A stretch of DNA of 64,000 nt, from NCBI RefSeq assembly GCF_902459735.1, contig NZ_CABPRV010000002.1:310001-374000 (forward strand). The letters run 5' to 3'. This stretch comes from Pandoraea capi. GTDB lineage: Bacteria > Pseudomonadota > Gammaproteobacteria > Burkholderiales > Burkholderiaceae. A model generated the notes under the pieces. That model was given only the letters and a program-made list of their open reading frames with translations. It was not told the DNA's origin and made no database searches. Positions 53,268 through 63,892 of this stretch are shown in pieces (the first letter of the stretch is position 1; each line of letters starts with the position of its first letter). The translations under genes were made by a program, and so were the position numbers.

Positions 53268-53817
53268 GTGGTCGGCTGCGGCCCGCCACGCCCTCGATCA
53301 ACTGGCCGCCCGGCAGGCGGGCCCGTCGCGTCACGTGACACCCGTAGGCCTCATCGGTCCGCGCGAAGCCACGCCCGCGCAACTCTACGCCGCGCAGTGC
53401 ATCGGCGAAGCGCTGGCAGCCGCCGGTGTCGCATTGGTGTGCGGCGGCAAGGGGGGTGTCATGGAAGCCGCCTCCGCCGGCGCGTCCGCAGCCGGTGGCA
53501 TCGTGATCGGCCTGCTGCCCGAGGATCACGCCAGCGACGCCAACCCGCATCTGAGCGTGGCCCTGCCGACCGGGCTCGGCATCACGCGCAACGCCCTGAT
53601 CGCCCGTGCGTCCATCTGCCTTGTCGCCGTAGGCGGCGGGCTCGGCACGCTCTCGGAGATCGCGCTGGGGCTTCAGTGGCGCAAGCCGGTTTTCACCGTC
53701 CTCGATGCACCGGCCGTGCCGGGCACCGAGAGCTTCGACGATATCGACGCCCTGATCGTGGCCGTGGCCACGTGGTTGAGCGTCACCGGACTGCCCGGAG
53801 GTGACACCCCCGGGTAA
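53245..53817 (+). CDS. LOG-like Rossmann protein (TIGR00725 type)
   Basis: A 190-residue nucleotide-binding-fold protein. The glycine-rich GGKGGVMEAASAGA and GGGLGTLSEIALGL motifs belong to the lysine-decarboxylase-like/LOG superfamily. Canonical LOG uses PGGxGTxxE; here the Pro is missing but the glutamate is kept, as in the TIGR00725 branch. It starts at a TTG with GGAGAGTG 3-6 bases upstream, overlapping the permease by 23 bp, so it is coupled to the importer. Its biochemical activity is not known; hydrolysis of a nucleotide from the imported compound is one guess. Confidence 0.82.
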   Translation: MYGVILNEWSAAARHALDQLAARQAGPSRHVTPVGLIGPREATPAQLYAAQCIGEALAAAGVALVCGGKGGVMEAASAGASAAGGIVIGLLPEDHASDANPHLSVALPTGLGITRNALIARASICLVAVGGGLGTLSEIALGLQWRKPVFTVLDAPAVPGTESFDDIDALIVAVATWLSVTGLPGGDTPG

Positions 53818-53821
53818 GTAA

Positions 53822-53873
53822 CGCCGGCAGTTCAAGACAACCGACCCACACCGGGGAACTGCCGGCGCGTTTT
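53822..53873 (+). terminator. Intrinsic terminator of the ABC importer operon
   Basis: CGCCGGCAGTTC (53822-53833) and GAACTGCCGGCG (53856-53867) form a perfect 12-bp stem, 22-nt loop, followed by CGTTTT, 4 bp after the LOG-like gene's stop. Confidence 0.85.
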
Positions 53874-53913
53874 CGTGATGTTCCTGCAATATAAATTTAG
53901 GACCACTAATATT

Positions 53914-55119
53914 ATGAAACGTATTCTTCTCGCTGCACTCGGCCTCGGCGGTATGGCCGGCATCATGGCTCCCGTCTACGCCCAAAGCAGCGTGACCCTG
54001 TACGGTATCGTCGATGCCGGCGTGGGTTATGCCAGCGGTCAGCGCACGGCCAACTCCAAGGGTGGCGTGGGCGCACCGATCAACTACACCAACGGTTCGG
54101 TCTGGGGCTTCGCCAGTGGCACCTGGTCGGGCGATCGCTGGGGTCTGAAGGGTTCGGAAGATCTGGGCGGCGGCAACTCGGCCATCTTCCAGGTGGAAAA
54201 CGGCTTCAACATCGGTAACGGCACGATGGGCCAGGGCAGCCGTCTGTTCGGTCGCCAATCGTGGGTGGGTCTGCAAAGCGCTACGCTCGGCAAGCTCACG
54301 CTGGGTCGTCAGTACGATCCGATCGTCGACTTCGTGGGCCCGATCAGCGCCGGTACGTTCGTGACCGGCATGGGCGCGCACCCGGGCGACATCGACCAGC
54401 AGGATAACCAGTCGCGCGTGAACAACTCGGTGAAGTGGACCAGCCCGACGTACGGCGGCTTCCAGTTCGGCGCGATCTACGGCTTCGGCGGTCAGCCGGG
54501 TAGCGTGAAGAACCAGAACACCTGGGGTTTCGGCGGTTCGTACGCCAGCGGCCCGGTCGCTTTCGGCGTCGGTTACCTGCAAGCCCAGAACTCGTACAGC
54601 GCATCGGGCACGTGGACCGGTTCGTACGACGGTACGTTCGCGTCGTCGATCAACGAAGGCTTCGCCTCGGCCGCCAGCCAGCGCATCATCTCGGCCGCCG
54701 GTAGCTACACCTTCGGCGCCACGCAGGTCGGTATCCAGTACGGCAACGTGCAGTACACGCCGGGCGCGCTGTCGACGTTCGCGAGCACCTTCACGTTCAA
54801 CACGATCGGCGCGACCGTGGCGTATCAGGTCACCCCGGCCCTGCGTCTGGCCGGCGCGTACAACTACACGCAAGGCAGCGACGTGAAGGGTTCGGGCGGT
54901 CCGAAGTACCACACGGTGAACTTCGCGTCGTACTACGCACTGTCGAAGCGCACGTCGCTGTACGGTCTGGTCGGTTATCAGAAGGCGTCGGGCAGCACGC
55001 TCGACACGTTCGGCAATGTTGTCTCGGCGACGGCTTCGGTCGGCGACGTGGGCAACGGCATCTCCTCCGCCACGGCGACGCAGACGTTCGTGCGCGTGGG
55101 TGTCCGTCAGACGTTCTAA
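53914..55119 (+). CDS. General outer-membrane porin (OpcP/Omp32 family)
   Basis: A 401-residue porin: signal peptide MKRILLAALGLGGMAGIMAPVYAQ, then SSVTLYGIVDAGVGYASGQR, the first strand of betaproteobacterial trimeric porins, WGLKGSEDLGGGNSAIFQVENGF, and a C-terminal aromatic end (VGVRQTF) for outer-membrane insertion. It has its own promoter after the preceding terminator. The frame opens at 53875; the signal peptide sets the start at 53914. AGGA is 12 bases upstream. Confidence 0.95.
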   Translation: MKRILLAALGLGGMAGIMAPVYAQSSVTLYGIVDAGVGYASGQRTANSKGGVGAPINYTNGSVWGFASGTWSGDRWGLKGSEDLGGGNSAIFQVENGFNIGNGTMGQGSRLFGRQSWVGLQSATLGKLTLGRQYDPIVDFVGPISAGTFVTGMGAHPGDIDQQDNQSRVNNSVKWTSPTYGGFQFGAIYGFGGQPGSVKNQNTWGFGGSYASGPVAFGVGYLQAQNSYSASGTWTGSYDGTFASSINEGFASAASQRIISAAGSYTFGATQVGIQYGNVQYTPGALSTFASTFTFNTIGATVAYQVTPALRLAGAYNYTQGSDVKGSGGPKYHTVNFASYYALSKRTSLYGLVGYQKASGSTLDTFGNVVSATASVGDVGNGISSATATQTFVRVGVRQTF

Positions 55120-55175
55120 GCGTCTGAACGGATTGCAGTCGTAGCACCGTTGTACGGGTAGGGTCACGTTGGACT

Positions 55176-55202
55176 GTCCCCCGCCGCCCCACGGCGGGGG
55201 AC
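55176..55202 (+). terminator. GC-rich hairpin after the porin gene
   Basis: GTCCCCCGCCG and CGGCGGGGGAC form a perfect 11-bp stem around CCCCA, 56 bp after the porin stop. Only a weak T run follows (TTGAG). Between here and hutC (to 55439) nothing else was seen. Confidence 0.7.
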
Positions 55203-55439
55203 TTGAGTCTCACCTCGGGGACTTCGCGAGAACCGGATCGGCACGCATCGTTGTGGACATGGTGTGGCGTTGCATGACGGACCGGCTCACCCTTGGGCAC
55301 GCTTTCGCACACCCCTCGCACGGCCTTGCCTCAAGCCGTGCTGTGCGCCGGCGTGCCGCTTTTTTTCTCGTCTCCGGCAGACGATTGGCTTATCCTTCAG
55401 GCTTTCCACCGCACACTCGTGACCGGAGAGGCCAGCAAG

Positions 55440-56195
55440 GTGCCACGTCAAACCGCCCAGCCGACTGTCGAAACGCTCGCCGAACAGGGGCCCGCGCCCC
55501 GCTACTTGCAGCTCAAGCAGTTCATCTGCCGTCAGATCGACACCGGCGCCTGGCCGCCGCACCACCGCGTGCCGTCGGAAAATGAGCTCGTCGAGCAGTC
55601 CGGCGTGAGTCGCATGACGGTCAACCGTGCGCTGCGCGAACTCACGGCCGAAGGCCGGCTCGTGCGTATGCAGGGCGTCGGCACGTTCGTGGCCGAGCCG
55701 AAGTCGCACTCGCCGCTGCTCGCCGTGAACAATATCGCCGACGAGATCTCCGAGCACGGGCATCGCCATCGTGCCGAAGTGAAGCTGCTGCGCGAAGAAC
55801 TGGCCGGCCCCGAGCGGGCGCTCTCGATGGGGTTACAGGAGCGCGAGAAGCTGTTCCATTCGGTGATCGTCCATTATCAGGACAACATCCCGGTGCAGAT
55901 CGAAGACCGCTTCGTCAATCCGGCACTCGCGCCGAACTACCTCGAACAGGACTTCACCAAGCGCACGCCCAACGCCTATCTTCAGCGCACCTCGCCGCTC
56001 ACGTCGGGCGAACACGTCGTGGAGGCCGTGACGGCCACCCCGGACGAAGCGCAGATGCTGCAAATTCAGCGCACCGAGCCATGCCTGCTGATTCGTCGGC
56101 GCACATGGTCGGGCAAACGGGTCGTCTCGGTCGCCCGTCTGCTGCATCCCGGTTCGCGTCACCGCCTCGAAGGCCGCTTCGGCGACGCCGAGTGA
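55440..56195 (+). CDS. hutC: Histidine utilisation repressor HutC
   Basis: A 251-residue GntR/HutC-subfamily repressor: winged helix at about 18-85 (RYLQLKQFICRQIDTG, VPSENELVEQSGVSRMTVNRALREL), then a UTRA domain (ISEHGHRHRAEVKLL ... PNAYLQRTSPL) that binds urocanate. The GTG at 55440 with GAGG about 9 bases upstream fits HutC length; the open frame reaches back to 55293 without homology. It precedes hutU, and the palindrome TTGTATATACAA before hutU is the expected binding site. Confidence 0.94.
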   Translation: MPRQTAQPTVETLAEQGPAPRYLQLKQFICRQIDTGAWPPHHRVPSENELVEQSGVSRMTVNRALRELTAEGRLVRMQGVGTFVAEPKSHSPLLAVNNIADEISEHGHRHRAEVKLLREELAGPERALSMGLQEREKLFHSVIVHYQDNIPVQIEDRFVNPALAPNYLEQDFTKRTPNAYLQRTSPLTSGEHVVEAVTATPDEAQMLQIQRTEPCLLIRRRTWSGKRVVSVARLLHPGSRHRLEGRFGDAE

Positions 56196-56314
56196 TCGCC
56201 GGTCCGCGCGGCTCGCACTGCTGAGCCAGCCGCGCATTCTTCCGTTAGCGCCACAAACCTTCCCCGTCATCGCTGTCACCCGCCGGGTTCGTGAAAACCC
56301 TAGTTCACGATTAG

Positions 56315-56326
56315 TTGTATATACAA
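56315..56326 (+). promoter_or_regulatory. HutC operator upstream of hutU
   Basis: TTGTATATACAA is a perfect 12-bp palindrome with the TGTATATACA core known for HutC sites. It lies about 43 bp before the hutU start, and a second partial site (CTGTACAAG) follows at 56329. Confidence 0.8.
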
Positions 56327-56368
56327 TACTGTACAAGCCATCATCCGCTCAGAACCAAGGGAATCACT

Positions 56369-58048
56369 GTGAGCCAATTCACCCGATATCGCGACGTCAC
56401 CATCCGCGCCCCGCGCGGCACGCAGCTCAATGCCAAAAGCTGGTTGACCGAAGCGCCGCTGCGCATGCTGATGAACAACCTCGACCCGGACGTCGCCGAG
56501 AATCCGAACGCGCTCGTGGTCTACGGCGGCATCGGACGCGCCGCGCGCAACTGGGAATGCTTCGACAAGATCGTCGAAACCCTCAAGACGCTGGACGACG
56601 ACGAAACGCTGCTCGTCCAGTCGGGCAAGCCGGTCGGCGTGTTCAAGACCCACGCCGACGCCCCGCGCGTGCTCATCGCCAATTCGAACCTCGTGCCGCA
56701 CTGGGCCACGTGGGAACACTTCAACGAACTCGACGCCAAGGGTCTGGCCATGTACGGCCAGATGACCGCCGGTTCGTGGATCTACATCGGCAGTCAGGGC
56801 ATCGTGCAAGGCACCTACGAGACGTTCGTGGAAGCCGGCCGTCAACACTACGGCGGCAACCTGAAGGGACGCTGGGTGCTCACCGCCGGACTGGGCGGCA
56901 TGGGCGGCGCGCAGCCGCTGGCCGCCACGCTGGCCGGCGCTTGCTCGCTGAACATCGAATGCCAGCAGACGAGCATCGACTTCCGTCTGCGCACGCGCTA
57001 CGTCGACGAGCAGGCCAAGGATCTCGACGACGCGCTGGCCCGCATCGCCAAATACACCGCCGACGGTCAGGCCGTCTCCATCGCGCTGTGCGGCAACGCC
57101 GCCGAGATTCTGCCGGAGCTGGTGCGTCGCGGCGTGCGTCCGGACATGGTCACCGACCAGACCAGCGCGCACGATCCGCTCAACGGCTATCTGCCGATCG
57201 GCTGGACGTGGGACGAATACCGCGAGCGCGCCCGCTCGAAGCCCGCCGAAGTCGTGAAGGCCGCCAAGCAATCGATGGCCGTGCACGTAAAAGCCATGCT
57301 GGACTTCAAGGCGATGGGCGTGCCGACGTTCGACTACGGCAACAACATCCGCCAGATGGCCAAGGAAGAAGGCGTGCAGAACGCGTTCGACTTCCCCGGC
57401 TTCGTGCCCGCGTATATTCGCCCGCTGTTCTGCCGTGGCGTGGGTCCGTTCCGCTGGGCCGCGCTCTCGGGCGATCCGCAAGACATTTACAAGACCGACG
57501 CCAAGGTCAAGGAACTGATCCCGGACGACGCGCATCTGCATCGCTGGCTCGACATGGCACGTGAGCGCATCAGCTTCCAGGGGCTGCCGGCGCGCATCTG
57601 CTGGGTCGGCCTCGGCCTGCGGGCAAAGCTCGGACTGGCGTTCAACGAAATGGTACGCTCGGGAGAACTCTCGGCGCCGGTCGTGATCGGCCGCGACCAT
57701 CTGGACTCCGGCTCGGTCGCCAGCCCCAATCGCGAAACGGAAGCCATGCGCGACGGCTCGGACGCCGTCTCCGACTGGCCGCTGCTCAATGCGCTGCTCA
57801 ATACCGCCAGCGGCGCGACGTGGGTGTCGCTGCATCACGGCGGCGGCGTCGGCATGGGCTTCTCGCAACACTCCGGCGTGGTGATCGTGTGCGACGGCAC
57901 CGATGCCGCTGCGGCGCGTATCGCCCGCGTGCTGAACAACGATCCGGCCACGGGTGTGATGCGTCACGCCGACGCCGGCTACGACATCGCTGTCGACTGC
58001 GCCCGTGAGCACGGCCTGAACCTGCCGATGCTGAACACGGCGAAGTAA
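56369..58048 (+). CDS. hutU: Urocanate hydratase
   Basis: A 559-residue enzyme converting urocanate to imidazolone propionate, using tightly bound NAD+. The family's [26 protein letters not shown], the [23 protein letters not shown] segment and [17 protein letters not shown] (dinucleotide site) are present, and CVGLGLR-like [13 protein letters not shown] near the C-terminus. The GTG at 56369 with AAGGGAA 6-10 bases upstream gives the family's normal length. It is the first gene after the HutC operator. Confidence 0.97.
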   Translation: MSQFTRYRDVTIRAPRGTQLNAKSWLTEAPLRMLMNNLDPDVAENPNALVVYGGIGRAARNWECFDKIVETLKTLDDDETLLVQSGKPVGVFKTHADAPRVLIANSNLVPHWATWEHFNELDAKGLAMYGQMTAGSWIYIGSQGIVQGTYETFVEAGRQHYGGNLKGRWVLTAGLGGMGGAQPLAATLAGACSLNIECQQTSIDFRLRTRYVDEQAKDLDDALARIAKYTADGQAVSIALCGNAAEILPELVRRGVRPDMVTDQTSAHDPLNGYLPIGWTWDEYRERARSKPAEVVKAAKQSMAVHVKAMLDFKAMGVPTFDYGNNIRQMAKEEGVQNAFDFPGFVPAYIRPLFCRGVGPFRWAALSGDPQDIYKTDAKVKELIPDDAHLHRWLDMARERISFQGLPARICWVGLGLRAKLGLAFNEMVRSGELSAPVVIGRDHLDSGSVASPNRETEAMRDGSDAVSDWPLLNALLNTASGATWVSLHHGGGVGMGFSQHSGVVIVCDGTDAAAARIARVLNNDPATGVMRHADAGYDIAVDCAREHGLNLPMLNTAK

Positions 58049-58130
58049 TCCCGTCGGGCATCGCCACCCAATTCAGAAGCAAAACAAAGACAAGACACCC
58101 CCGACTATGTCGAATCAAGGAATTCCGTCC

Positions 58131-59663
58131 ATGGCACAACTGTTCGTGACGCCCGGCGCCCTCACCCTGGCCCAACTTCGCGACGTCTATCAGCACCCGA
58201 CCACTCTCACGCTCGACGAGAAGGCTTATGCGGCCATCGACAAGAGCGTGGCCTGCGTCGAAGGGATCGTGGCCGAAGGCCGCACCGCCTATGGCATCAA
58301 CACCGGCTTCGGTCTGCTCGCCTCGACGCGCATCGCTCACGAAGACCTCGAAAACCTGCAACGCTCGCTGGTACTGTCGCACGCCGCCGGGGTGGGTGCG
58401 CCGCTCGACGACGCCCTCGTGCGTCTGATCATGGTGCTCAAGATCAACAGCCTGGCGCGCGGGTTCTCGGGCATTCGCCGCAAGGTCATCGACGCCCTCG
58501 TCACGCTGGTCAACGCCGAGGTCTACCCGCGCATCCCCCTGAAGGGCTCGGTCGGCGCATCGGGGGACCTCGCCCCGCTCGCCCACATGTCGCTGCTGTT
58601 GCTGGGCGAAGGTCAGGCGCGCTATCGCGGTCAATGGATGAACGCCCGCGAAGCGCTGGCGGTCGCCGGTCTCGAACCGCTGACCCTTGCCGCCAAGGAA
58701 GGGCTGGCACTGCTGAACGGCACGCAAGTCTCGACGGCTTACGCACTGCGCGGTCTGTTCGAAGCGGAAGACATGTATGCCGCCGCCAGCGTGTGCGGCG
58801 CGATGACGGTCGAGGCGATGCTCGGTTCGCGCGCGCCTTTCGACGCGCGCATCCACGCGGCACGCGGTCAGCGCGGTCAGATCGACGCCGCAGCCGTCTT
58901 CCGTCATCTGCTGGGCGAGACGAGCGAAGTGGGCCAGTCGCATGCGAACTGCGAGAAGGTGCAGGACCCGTATTCGCTGCGTTGCCAGCCGCAGGTCATG
59001 GGCGCCTGCCTCACGCAGATCCGTCAGGCGGCCGAGGTGCTCGCCGTCGAAGCCAATGCCGTGTCGGACAATCCGCTCGTCTTCTGGGAACAGGGCGACG
59101 TGATCTCCGGCGGCAACTTCCACGCTGAACCGGTCGCGATGGCGGCCGACAATCTCGCGCTGGCGCTGGCGGAAATCGGCGCGCTGAGCGAGCGTCGCAT
59201 CTCCCTGATGATGGACAAGCACATGTCGCAATTGCCCGCGTTTCTGGTGGCCAACGGCGGCGTGAACTCCGGTTTCATGATTGCGCAAGTGACGGCCGCC
59301 GCCCTCGCGTCCGACAATAAAGCCTTGGCACATCCGGCCAGCGTTGATAGTCTCCCGACCTCGGCCAACCAGGAAGACCACGTCTCGATGGCCCCGAACG
59401 CCGGTAAGCGGCTTTGGGAGATGGCCGATAACGTCAAGGGCATCATCGCGATCGAATGGCTGAGCGCCGCTCAGGGCCTGGATTTCCGCGAAGGTGTGAA
59501 GTCCACCCCGGCCCTCGAACGCGCACGCGCCCTGCTGCGCCAATCGGTTCCGTTCTACGATAAGGATCGCTATTTCGCCCCGGACATCGAGGGGGCGAGC
59601 GAACTCATTGCACAACGACAACTGAGCGCACTCGTGCCCGCCGGTACGTTGCCGAGCCTCTGA
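58131..59663 (+). CDS. hutH: Histidine ammonia-lyase
   Basis: A 510-residue lyase that removes ammonia from L-histidine to make urocanate, step one of the pathway. The MIO cofactor triad A143-S144-G145 lies in [14 protein letters not shown], in agreement with Pseudomonas HutH numbering (142-144). Tyr54 ([10 protein letters not shown]) and the C-terminal QEDHVSM segment are also there. The ATG at 58131 with AAGGAA 9-10 bases upstream is preferred over that at 58107. Confidence 0.97.
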   Translation: MAQLFVTPGALTLAQLRDVYQHPTTLTLDEKAYAAIDKSVACVEGIVAEGRTAYGINTGFGLLASTRIAHEDLENLQRSLVLSHAAGVGAPLDDALVRLIMVLKINSLARGFSGIRRKVIDALVTLVNAEVYPRIPLKGSVGASGDLAPLAHMSLLLLGEGQARYRGQWMNAREALAVAGLEPLTLAAKEGLALLNGTQVSTAYALRGLFEAEDMYAAASVCGAMTVEAMLGSRAPFDARIHAARGQRGQIDAAAVFRHLLGETSEVGQSHANCEKVQDPYSLRCQPQVMGACLTQIRQAAEVLAVEANAVSDNPLVFWEQGDVISGGNFHAEPVAMAADNLALALAEIGALSERRISLMMDKHMSQLPAFLVANGGVNSGFMIAQVTAAALASDNKALAHPASVDSLPTSANQEDHVSMAPNAGKRLWEMADNVKGIIAIEWLSAAQGLDFREGVKSTPALERARALLRQSVPFYDKDRYFAPDIEGASELIAQRQLSALVPAGTLPSL

Positions 59664-59760
59664 GTCGCCGAGCCAGTCGTTTGATTCCCGCCCTGCCGGG
59701 GCGAAACGAACAGTGATTCGCGCTCCGGCGTTGTGGCGTACCGGGTTGCCCCCTCGTATG

Positions 59761-59790
59761 CCGGCCCTTTCAGTTCGCTGACGGGGCCGG
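59761..59790 (+). other. Intercistronic hairpin between hutH and hutT
   Basis: CCGGCCC (59761-59767) and GGGCCGG (59784-59790) pair perfectly with a 16-nt loop, in the only long gap (197 bp) inside the hut operon. It might adjust expression of the transporter and downstream genes relative to hutUH. Confidence 0.4.
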
Positions 59791-59860
59791 TCGACGTACC
59801 ACCCGATTTCCCTTGCCGCCCGTGTCTGCGGGCCGGCCTACTAGGTCTTCAGGAGACAGC

Positions 59861-61240
59861 TTGAAAAACCTGCAACGCAATCTGAGCGCGCGGCACATCC
59901 GCTTTCTGGCGCTGGGCTCTGCCATCGGCACCGGTCTGTTCTATGGGTCGGCTTCGGCCATCCAGCTCGCCGGTCCGGCCGTCATTCTGGCGTACATCCT
60001 CGGCGGCGCAGCCGTCTATATGGTGATGCGCGCCCTTGGAGAGATGGCCGTGCGTCAGCCGGTAACCGGATCGTTCGGGCGCTACGCCCGTGACAACCTC
60101 GGGCCGCTGGCGGGATTCCTCACGGGCTGGACTTACATTCTCGAGATGGTCATCGTCTGTCTGGCGGACGTGACGGCGTTCGGCATCTACATGGGGTTCT
60201 GGTTCCCGGACGTTCCCCAATGGATCTGGGTGCTCGGCATCGTGATGCTGATCTGCGGCCTGAATCTGTGCAACGTGAAGGTCTACGGCGAGATGGAGTT
60301 CTGGCTGGCGCTGGTCAAGATTCTCGCCATCGTCGCCATGATCGTCGGTGGCGGCGTAATTCTTCTGACCGGCGTGCAGATGCACAGCGAACATGCCCCG
60401 GCAGTGAGCAATCTGTGGGCGCACGGCGGCTTCCTGCCGAATGGCTGGGGCGGACTGGTGGCGTCGCTCGCGGTTGTGATGTTCGCGTATGGCGGCATCG
60501 AGATCATCGGCATCACGGGCGGCGAAGCGAAGAATCCCGAGACCGTGATTCCGCGCGCGATCAACGCTGTGCCGGCCCGCATTCTGCTGTTCTACGTGCT
60601 GACGATGTGCGTGCTCATGGCGATCTTCCCGTGGACCGGTATCGGCAGTCAGGGCAGCCCGTTCGTGCAGATCTTCTCGGGACTCGGTATCAAGTCGGCG
60701 GCGGCGATTCTCAACGTGATCGTGATTTCCGCGGCCATCTCGGCCATCAACAGCAACATCTTCGGCGCGGGCCGCATGATGTTCGGCATGGCCGAACATG
60801 GTCAGGCGCCGGCGATCTTCTCGGCGACGTCGCGTCACGGGGTGCCGTGGGTCACGGTGCTGGTGATGACGGCCGCGCTGCTCGGCGGCGTGGTGCTCAA
60901 TTACCTGATCCCGGAAGGCGTGTTCCTCATCATCGCGTCGATTGCGACGTTCGCCACGGTCTGGGTGTGGCTGATGATTCTGCTCTCGCAGGTCGCGATG
61001 CGTCGCCGTCTGTCGGCCGCGGAAGTCGCTGCGCTGAAGTTCAAGGTGCCGCTGTGGCCTGTCGCACCGGCACTGGCCATCGCCTTTATGGTGTTCGTGA
61101 TCGGGGTGCTCGGCTATACGGAAGACACGCGCGTCGCGCTCTATGTCGGCGCCGGCTGGATCGCACTGATGTCGGCGGCGTATCAATTCGGCGTCAAACC
61201 CAAGGAAGCGCAACTGCGCAACCAAATGCGTCTGGAATAA
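59861..61240 (+). CDS. hutT: Histidine permease of the APC family
   Basis: A 459-residue, twelve-helix amino-acid transporter. The start [23 protein letters not shown] and the [17 protein letters not shown] segment are those of the HutT/ProY-like amino acid:H+ symporters. The TTG start at 59861 with AGGAG 5 bases before it is clear; the open frame begins at 59813 but is not needed. Its place inside the hut operon makes histidine (or urocanate) the likely substrate. Confidence 0.9.
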   Translation: MKNLQRNLSARHIRFLALGSAIGTGLFYGSASAIQLAGPAVILAYILGGAAVYMVMRALGEMAVRQPVTGSFGRYARDNLGPLAGFLTGWTYILEMVIVCLADVTAFGIYMGFWFPDVPQWIWVLGIVMLICGLNLCNVKVYGEMEFWLALVKILAIVAMIVGGGVILLTGVQMHSEHAPAVSNLWAHGGFLPNGWGGLVASLAVVMFAYGGIEIIGITGGEAKNPETVIPRAINAVPARILLFYVLTMCVLMAIFPWTGIGSQGSPFVQIFSGLGIKSAAAILNVIVISAAISAINSNIFGAGRMMFGMAEHGQAPAIFSATSRHGVPWVTVLVMTAALLGGVVLNYLIPEGVFLIIASIATFATVWVWLMILLSQVAMRRRLSAAEVAALKFKVPLWPVAPALAIAFMVFVIGVLGYTEDTRVALYVGAGWIALMSAAYQFGVKPKEAQLRNQMRLE

Positions 61241-61247
61241 GACCCAC

Positions 61248-62465
61248 ATGAAACGTACCTACTGGAAGCACTGCCACGTTGCGACCCTGCGCGACGGCCG
61301 CTACAACACCATCGAAGACGCCGTGATCGTCACGCACGGCAAGCAGATCGAATGGGTCGGCCCGCGCGGCGAGCGCCCGGCTTCCGGCGCGGATGAATGC
61401 ATCGATCTGAACGGGGCCTGGGTCACACCCGGTCTGATCGATTGCCATACGCACCTGGTGTTCGGCGGCAACCGCAGTCTGGAGTTCGAGCAACGCCTGC
61501 AAGGCGTGAGTTACGCCGAGATCTCGGCAGCGGGGGGCGGCATCAAGCACACGGTGCGGCACACCCGCGATGCGACCGAAGACGCCCTCTTCGCCTCGGC
61601 CCGCAAGCGTCTGCTCGCCTTGATGCGCGACGGGGTGACCACCGTCGAGATCAAGTCCGGCTACGGGCTCGATCTGAACAGCGAGCGCAAGATGCTGCGC
61701 GTGGCGCGCCGGCTCGGGGAAGCCCTGCCGGTGACCGTAAAGACGACGTGTCTGGCGGCGCACACCGTGCCGTCCGAATTCGCGGGCAAGGCCGACGAGT
61801 ATGTGAACTACGTCTGCTCGGAGATTCTGCCGACACTGGCCGAGGAACGTCTGGTCGACGCCGTGGATGCCTTCTGCGAGACCATCGCGTTCTCGCCCGC
61901 ACAGGTCATGCGCGTGCTGCTGCGCGCACAGAAGCTGAAGTTGCCCGTGAAGCTGCACGCCGAACAACTCTCGCCGCTGGGCGGGTCGAGCATGGCAGCA
62001 GAGTTGGGGGCGTTATCGGCAGATCACCTCGAGTACATGACGGCCGAGGATGCCGCCGCGATGGGCCGTGCCGGCACGGTCGCGGTGCTGCTGCCCGGGG
62101 CGTTCCACATGTTGCAGGAGACGCGGCGTCCGCCGGTGGATCTGCTGCGTCGTCACGGCGTGGATATCGCGGTGGCGTCGGATCTGAACCCGGGGACATC
62201 GCCCGCGTTATCGCTGCGTCTGATGCTCAACATGGCCTGCACGCTGTTCGGGCTGACGCCCGAGGAGGCGTTGGCGGGGGTGACGCGCAACGCCGCCAAG
62301 GCGCTCGGCATGCTCGACACCCACGGCACGATCGAAGCCGGGAAGACGGCGGATTTCGTTGCCTGGGAGATCGAGCGACCGGCAGAGCTGGCTTACTGGC
62401 TGGGCGGTGAGTTGCCTTCGCGCACGGTACGCCACGGCGAGTTGCGTGATCTTGCATCCGTCTGA
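61248..62465 (+). CDS. hutI: Imidazolonepropionase
   Basis: A 405-residue amidohydrolase that opens the imidazolone ring to N-formimino-L-glutamate. The metal ligands D-C-H-T-H ([12 protein letters not shown]), [10 protein letters not shown] and the SDLNPGT segment with its aspartate are seen. It starts 7 bp after hutT, so it is coupled to it. Confidence 0.97.
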   Translation: MKRTYWKHCHVATLRDGRYNTIEDAVIVTHGKQIEWVGPRGERPASGADECIDLNGAWVTPGLIDCHTHLVFGGNRSLEFEQRLQGVSYAEISAAGGGIKHTVRHTRDATEDALFASARKRLLALMRDGVTTVEIKSGYGLDLNSERKMLRVARRLGEALPVTVKTTCLAAHTVPSEFAGKADEYVNYVCSEILPTLAEERLVDAVDAFCETIAFSPAQVMRVLLRAQKLKLPVKLHAEQLSPLGGSSMAAELGALSADHLEYMTAEDAAAMGRAGTVAVLLPGAFHMLQETRRPPVDLLRRHGVDIAVASDLNPGTSPALSLRLMLNMACTLFGLTPEEALAGVTRNAAKALGMLDTHGTIEAGKTADFVAWEIERPAELAYWLGGELPSRTVRHGELRDLASV

Positions 62466-62488
62466 TCCGGCCAACAGGAGATATTTTC

Positions 62489-63460
62489 ATGGTGACTTCA
62501 TTGAAGCCGGTGTCCGCCACTACGTCGGACGGGCCGGTATGGCAGGGACGCACGGACGCCGGTGAGCGAGGCGACACCCGCCGTCTGTTCAACGTGGTGC
62601 GTGAGGTCGATGCGCACGTCGAACGCCCCGAGAGCGGCGCGCCCGTGCTGCTGGGCTTTGCCTGCGATGCAGGCGTGAAGCGTAATCAGGGGCGCGTCGG
62701 CGCGTCGGATGGCCCGCAAGCCATTCGTCGCGCGCTGGCGAATCTTCCGGCCCACGACATCGCGTGTTTGTACGACGCGGGCGACGTCACGTGCGAAGGC
62801 GATGCGCTCGAAGCCGCGCAACAAGCGCTCGCCGATGCCGTACGCCGTCAGCTCGACGCTGGCGCGAAGCCGGTCGTGCTCGGCGGCGGGCATGAGATCG
62901 CGTGGGGAACGTGGCAAGGTCTGCGGGCGCATCTCGACGCACAGGACGACCGCTCCCGCGTATTGATCCTGAATCTCGATGCACACTTCGATCTGCGCAC
63001 GGCGCGCCCGGGCACGTCGGGCACCCCATTCGACCAGATCGCCCACGCGTGCGAAGCGGCGGGGTTGCCGTTCGATTACGCCTGCCTCGGCGTGAGCCGT
63101 CTGAGCAATACGGCATCGTTGTTCGAGCGTGCGGATGCGTTGAACGTCACGTACGTCGAAGACACGGAGATGCAGGACCGGCATCTCGAAGCGCGTCTGG
63201 CGCAGATCGATGCGCTGATGGCTGACGTCTCGCACGTCTACCTGACGATCGATCTCGACGTGCTGCCCGCGCCCGTCATGCCGGGTGTCTCGGCACCGGC
63301 CGCTTATGGCGTGCCGATGCCGGTCGTCGAAGCCATCGTCACGCACGTGCACCGCTCGGGCAAGCTTCGCGTTGCCGATCTCGCCGAGTACAACCCGCGT
63401 TTCGACGCTCAAGGGACCGGGGCGCGTGTGGCAGCGCGTCTCGCTTATCGGTTGCTGTAA
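62489..63460 (+). CDS. hutG: Formimidoylglutamase
   Basis: A 323-residue ureohydrolase-fold, Mn2+-dependent enzyme that hydrolyses N-formiminoglutamate to glutamate and formamide. GGGHE, NLDAHFD and [18 protein letters not shown] hold the metal ligands. AGGAG lies 10 bases before the ATG. With hutG in the operon and no hutF-type deiminase, this is the four-step (formamide) route. It is the last gene of the operon. Confidence 0.96.
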   Translation: MVTSLKPVSATTSDGPVWQGRTDAGERGDTRRLFNVVREVDAHVERPESGAPVLLGFACDAGVKRNQGRVGASDGPQAIRRALANLPAHDIACLYDAGDVTCEGDALEAAQQALADAVRRQLDAGAKPVVLGGGHEIAWGTWQGLRAHLDAQDDRSRVLILNLDAHFDLRTARPGTSGTPFDQIAHACEAAGLPFDYACLGVSRLSNTASLFERADALNVTYVEDTEMQDRHLEARLAQIDALMADVSHVYLTIDLDVLPAPVMPGVSAPAAYGVPMPVVEAIVTHVHRSGKLRVADLAEYNPRFDAQGTGARVAARLAYRLL

Positions 63461-63556
63461 CACCGGCGACATCATCGGGCCCGAGAGGGAGGTCATACCT
63501 TCCGGGGCTTTTCCCGGCCTTGTGCTGCCTGACCCGCCTCCCACGCCAGCAGTCAG

Positions 63557-63625
63557 ACGGACCGAGGCCCCATTCCGCCTCTCAGACATAGACCCAACTC
63601 GATTCGGAACGGGGCCTCGGTCCGT
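63557..63625 (+). terminator. Large hairpin after the hut operon
   Basis: ACGGACCGAGGCCCC-A-TTCCG (63557-63577) pairs with CGGAA-C-GGGGCCTCGGTCCGT (63605-63625): 20 of 21 positions match, 27-nt loop. It is followed by a C/T-rich tract, not a pure T run. It lies 97 bp after hutG and before the next LysR gene. Confidence 0.7.
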
Positions 63626-63739
63626 CCCTCTCTATCCCCTCAGTTTCTCTTTCCCACTATCTTTACCTTCGCGTCGATTTCATCTGTCGAGACGAACTTC
63701 GTTCGCTCGTGCGCGTTTTTTCTCCGAAATTCCCATGGC

Positions 63740-63756
63740 CTAATACAAAGTATTAG
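63740..63756 (+). promoter_or_regulatory. Dyad CTAATAC-AAA-GTATTAG
   Basis: A perfect 7-bp dyad with a 3-bp centre in an AT-rich stretch about 137 bp upstream of the last LysR gene. It may be that regulator's own operator. The region 63461-63892 otherwise holds only the large hairpin. Confidence 0.45.
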
Positions 63757-63892
63757 TTTTACTTAACTTCGTTTTGTTTTAGCGCCTTCCATCCCTACAA
63801 TCGCCAGAAATTCTTATACCGATTCACCGCCGCGCTTCAGGAAAGCCGTTCTCACCCCCCTGATACGCGTGCGCCGGACTGGAGACATGGCG

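Noticed and set aside
53245-53817. Reading the LOG-like protein as a lysine decarboxylase
   Set aside because: The superfamily name is historical; no PLP site is present and the fold is a nucleotide-binding Rossmann type.
56300-58012. A 570-codon open frame opposite hutU
   Set aside because: Same reason: it mirrors hutU, has no domain and no ribosome site.
57798-59621. A 607-codon open frame opposite hutU/hutH
   Set aside because: Antisense shadow with arginine-rich composition; hutU and hutH are certain.
59849-61249. A 466-codon open frame opposite hutT
   Set aside because: Extremely His/Arg/Glu-rich, as expected for the complement of a membrane protein gene.
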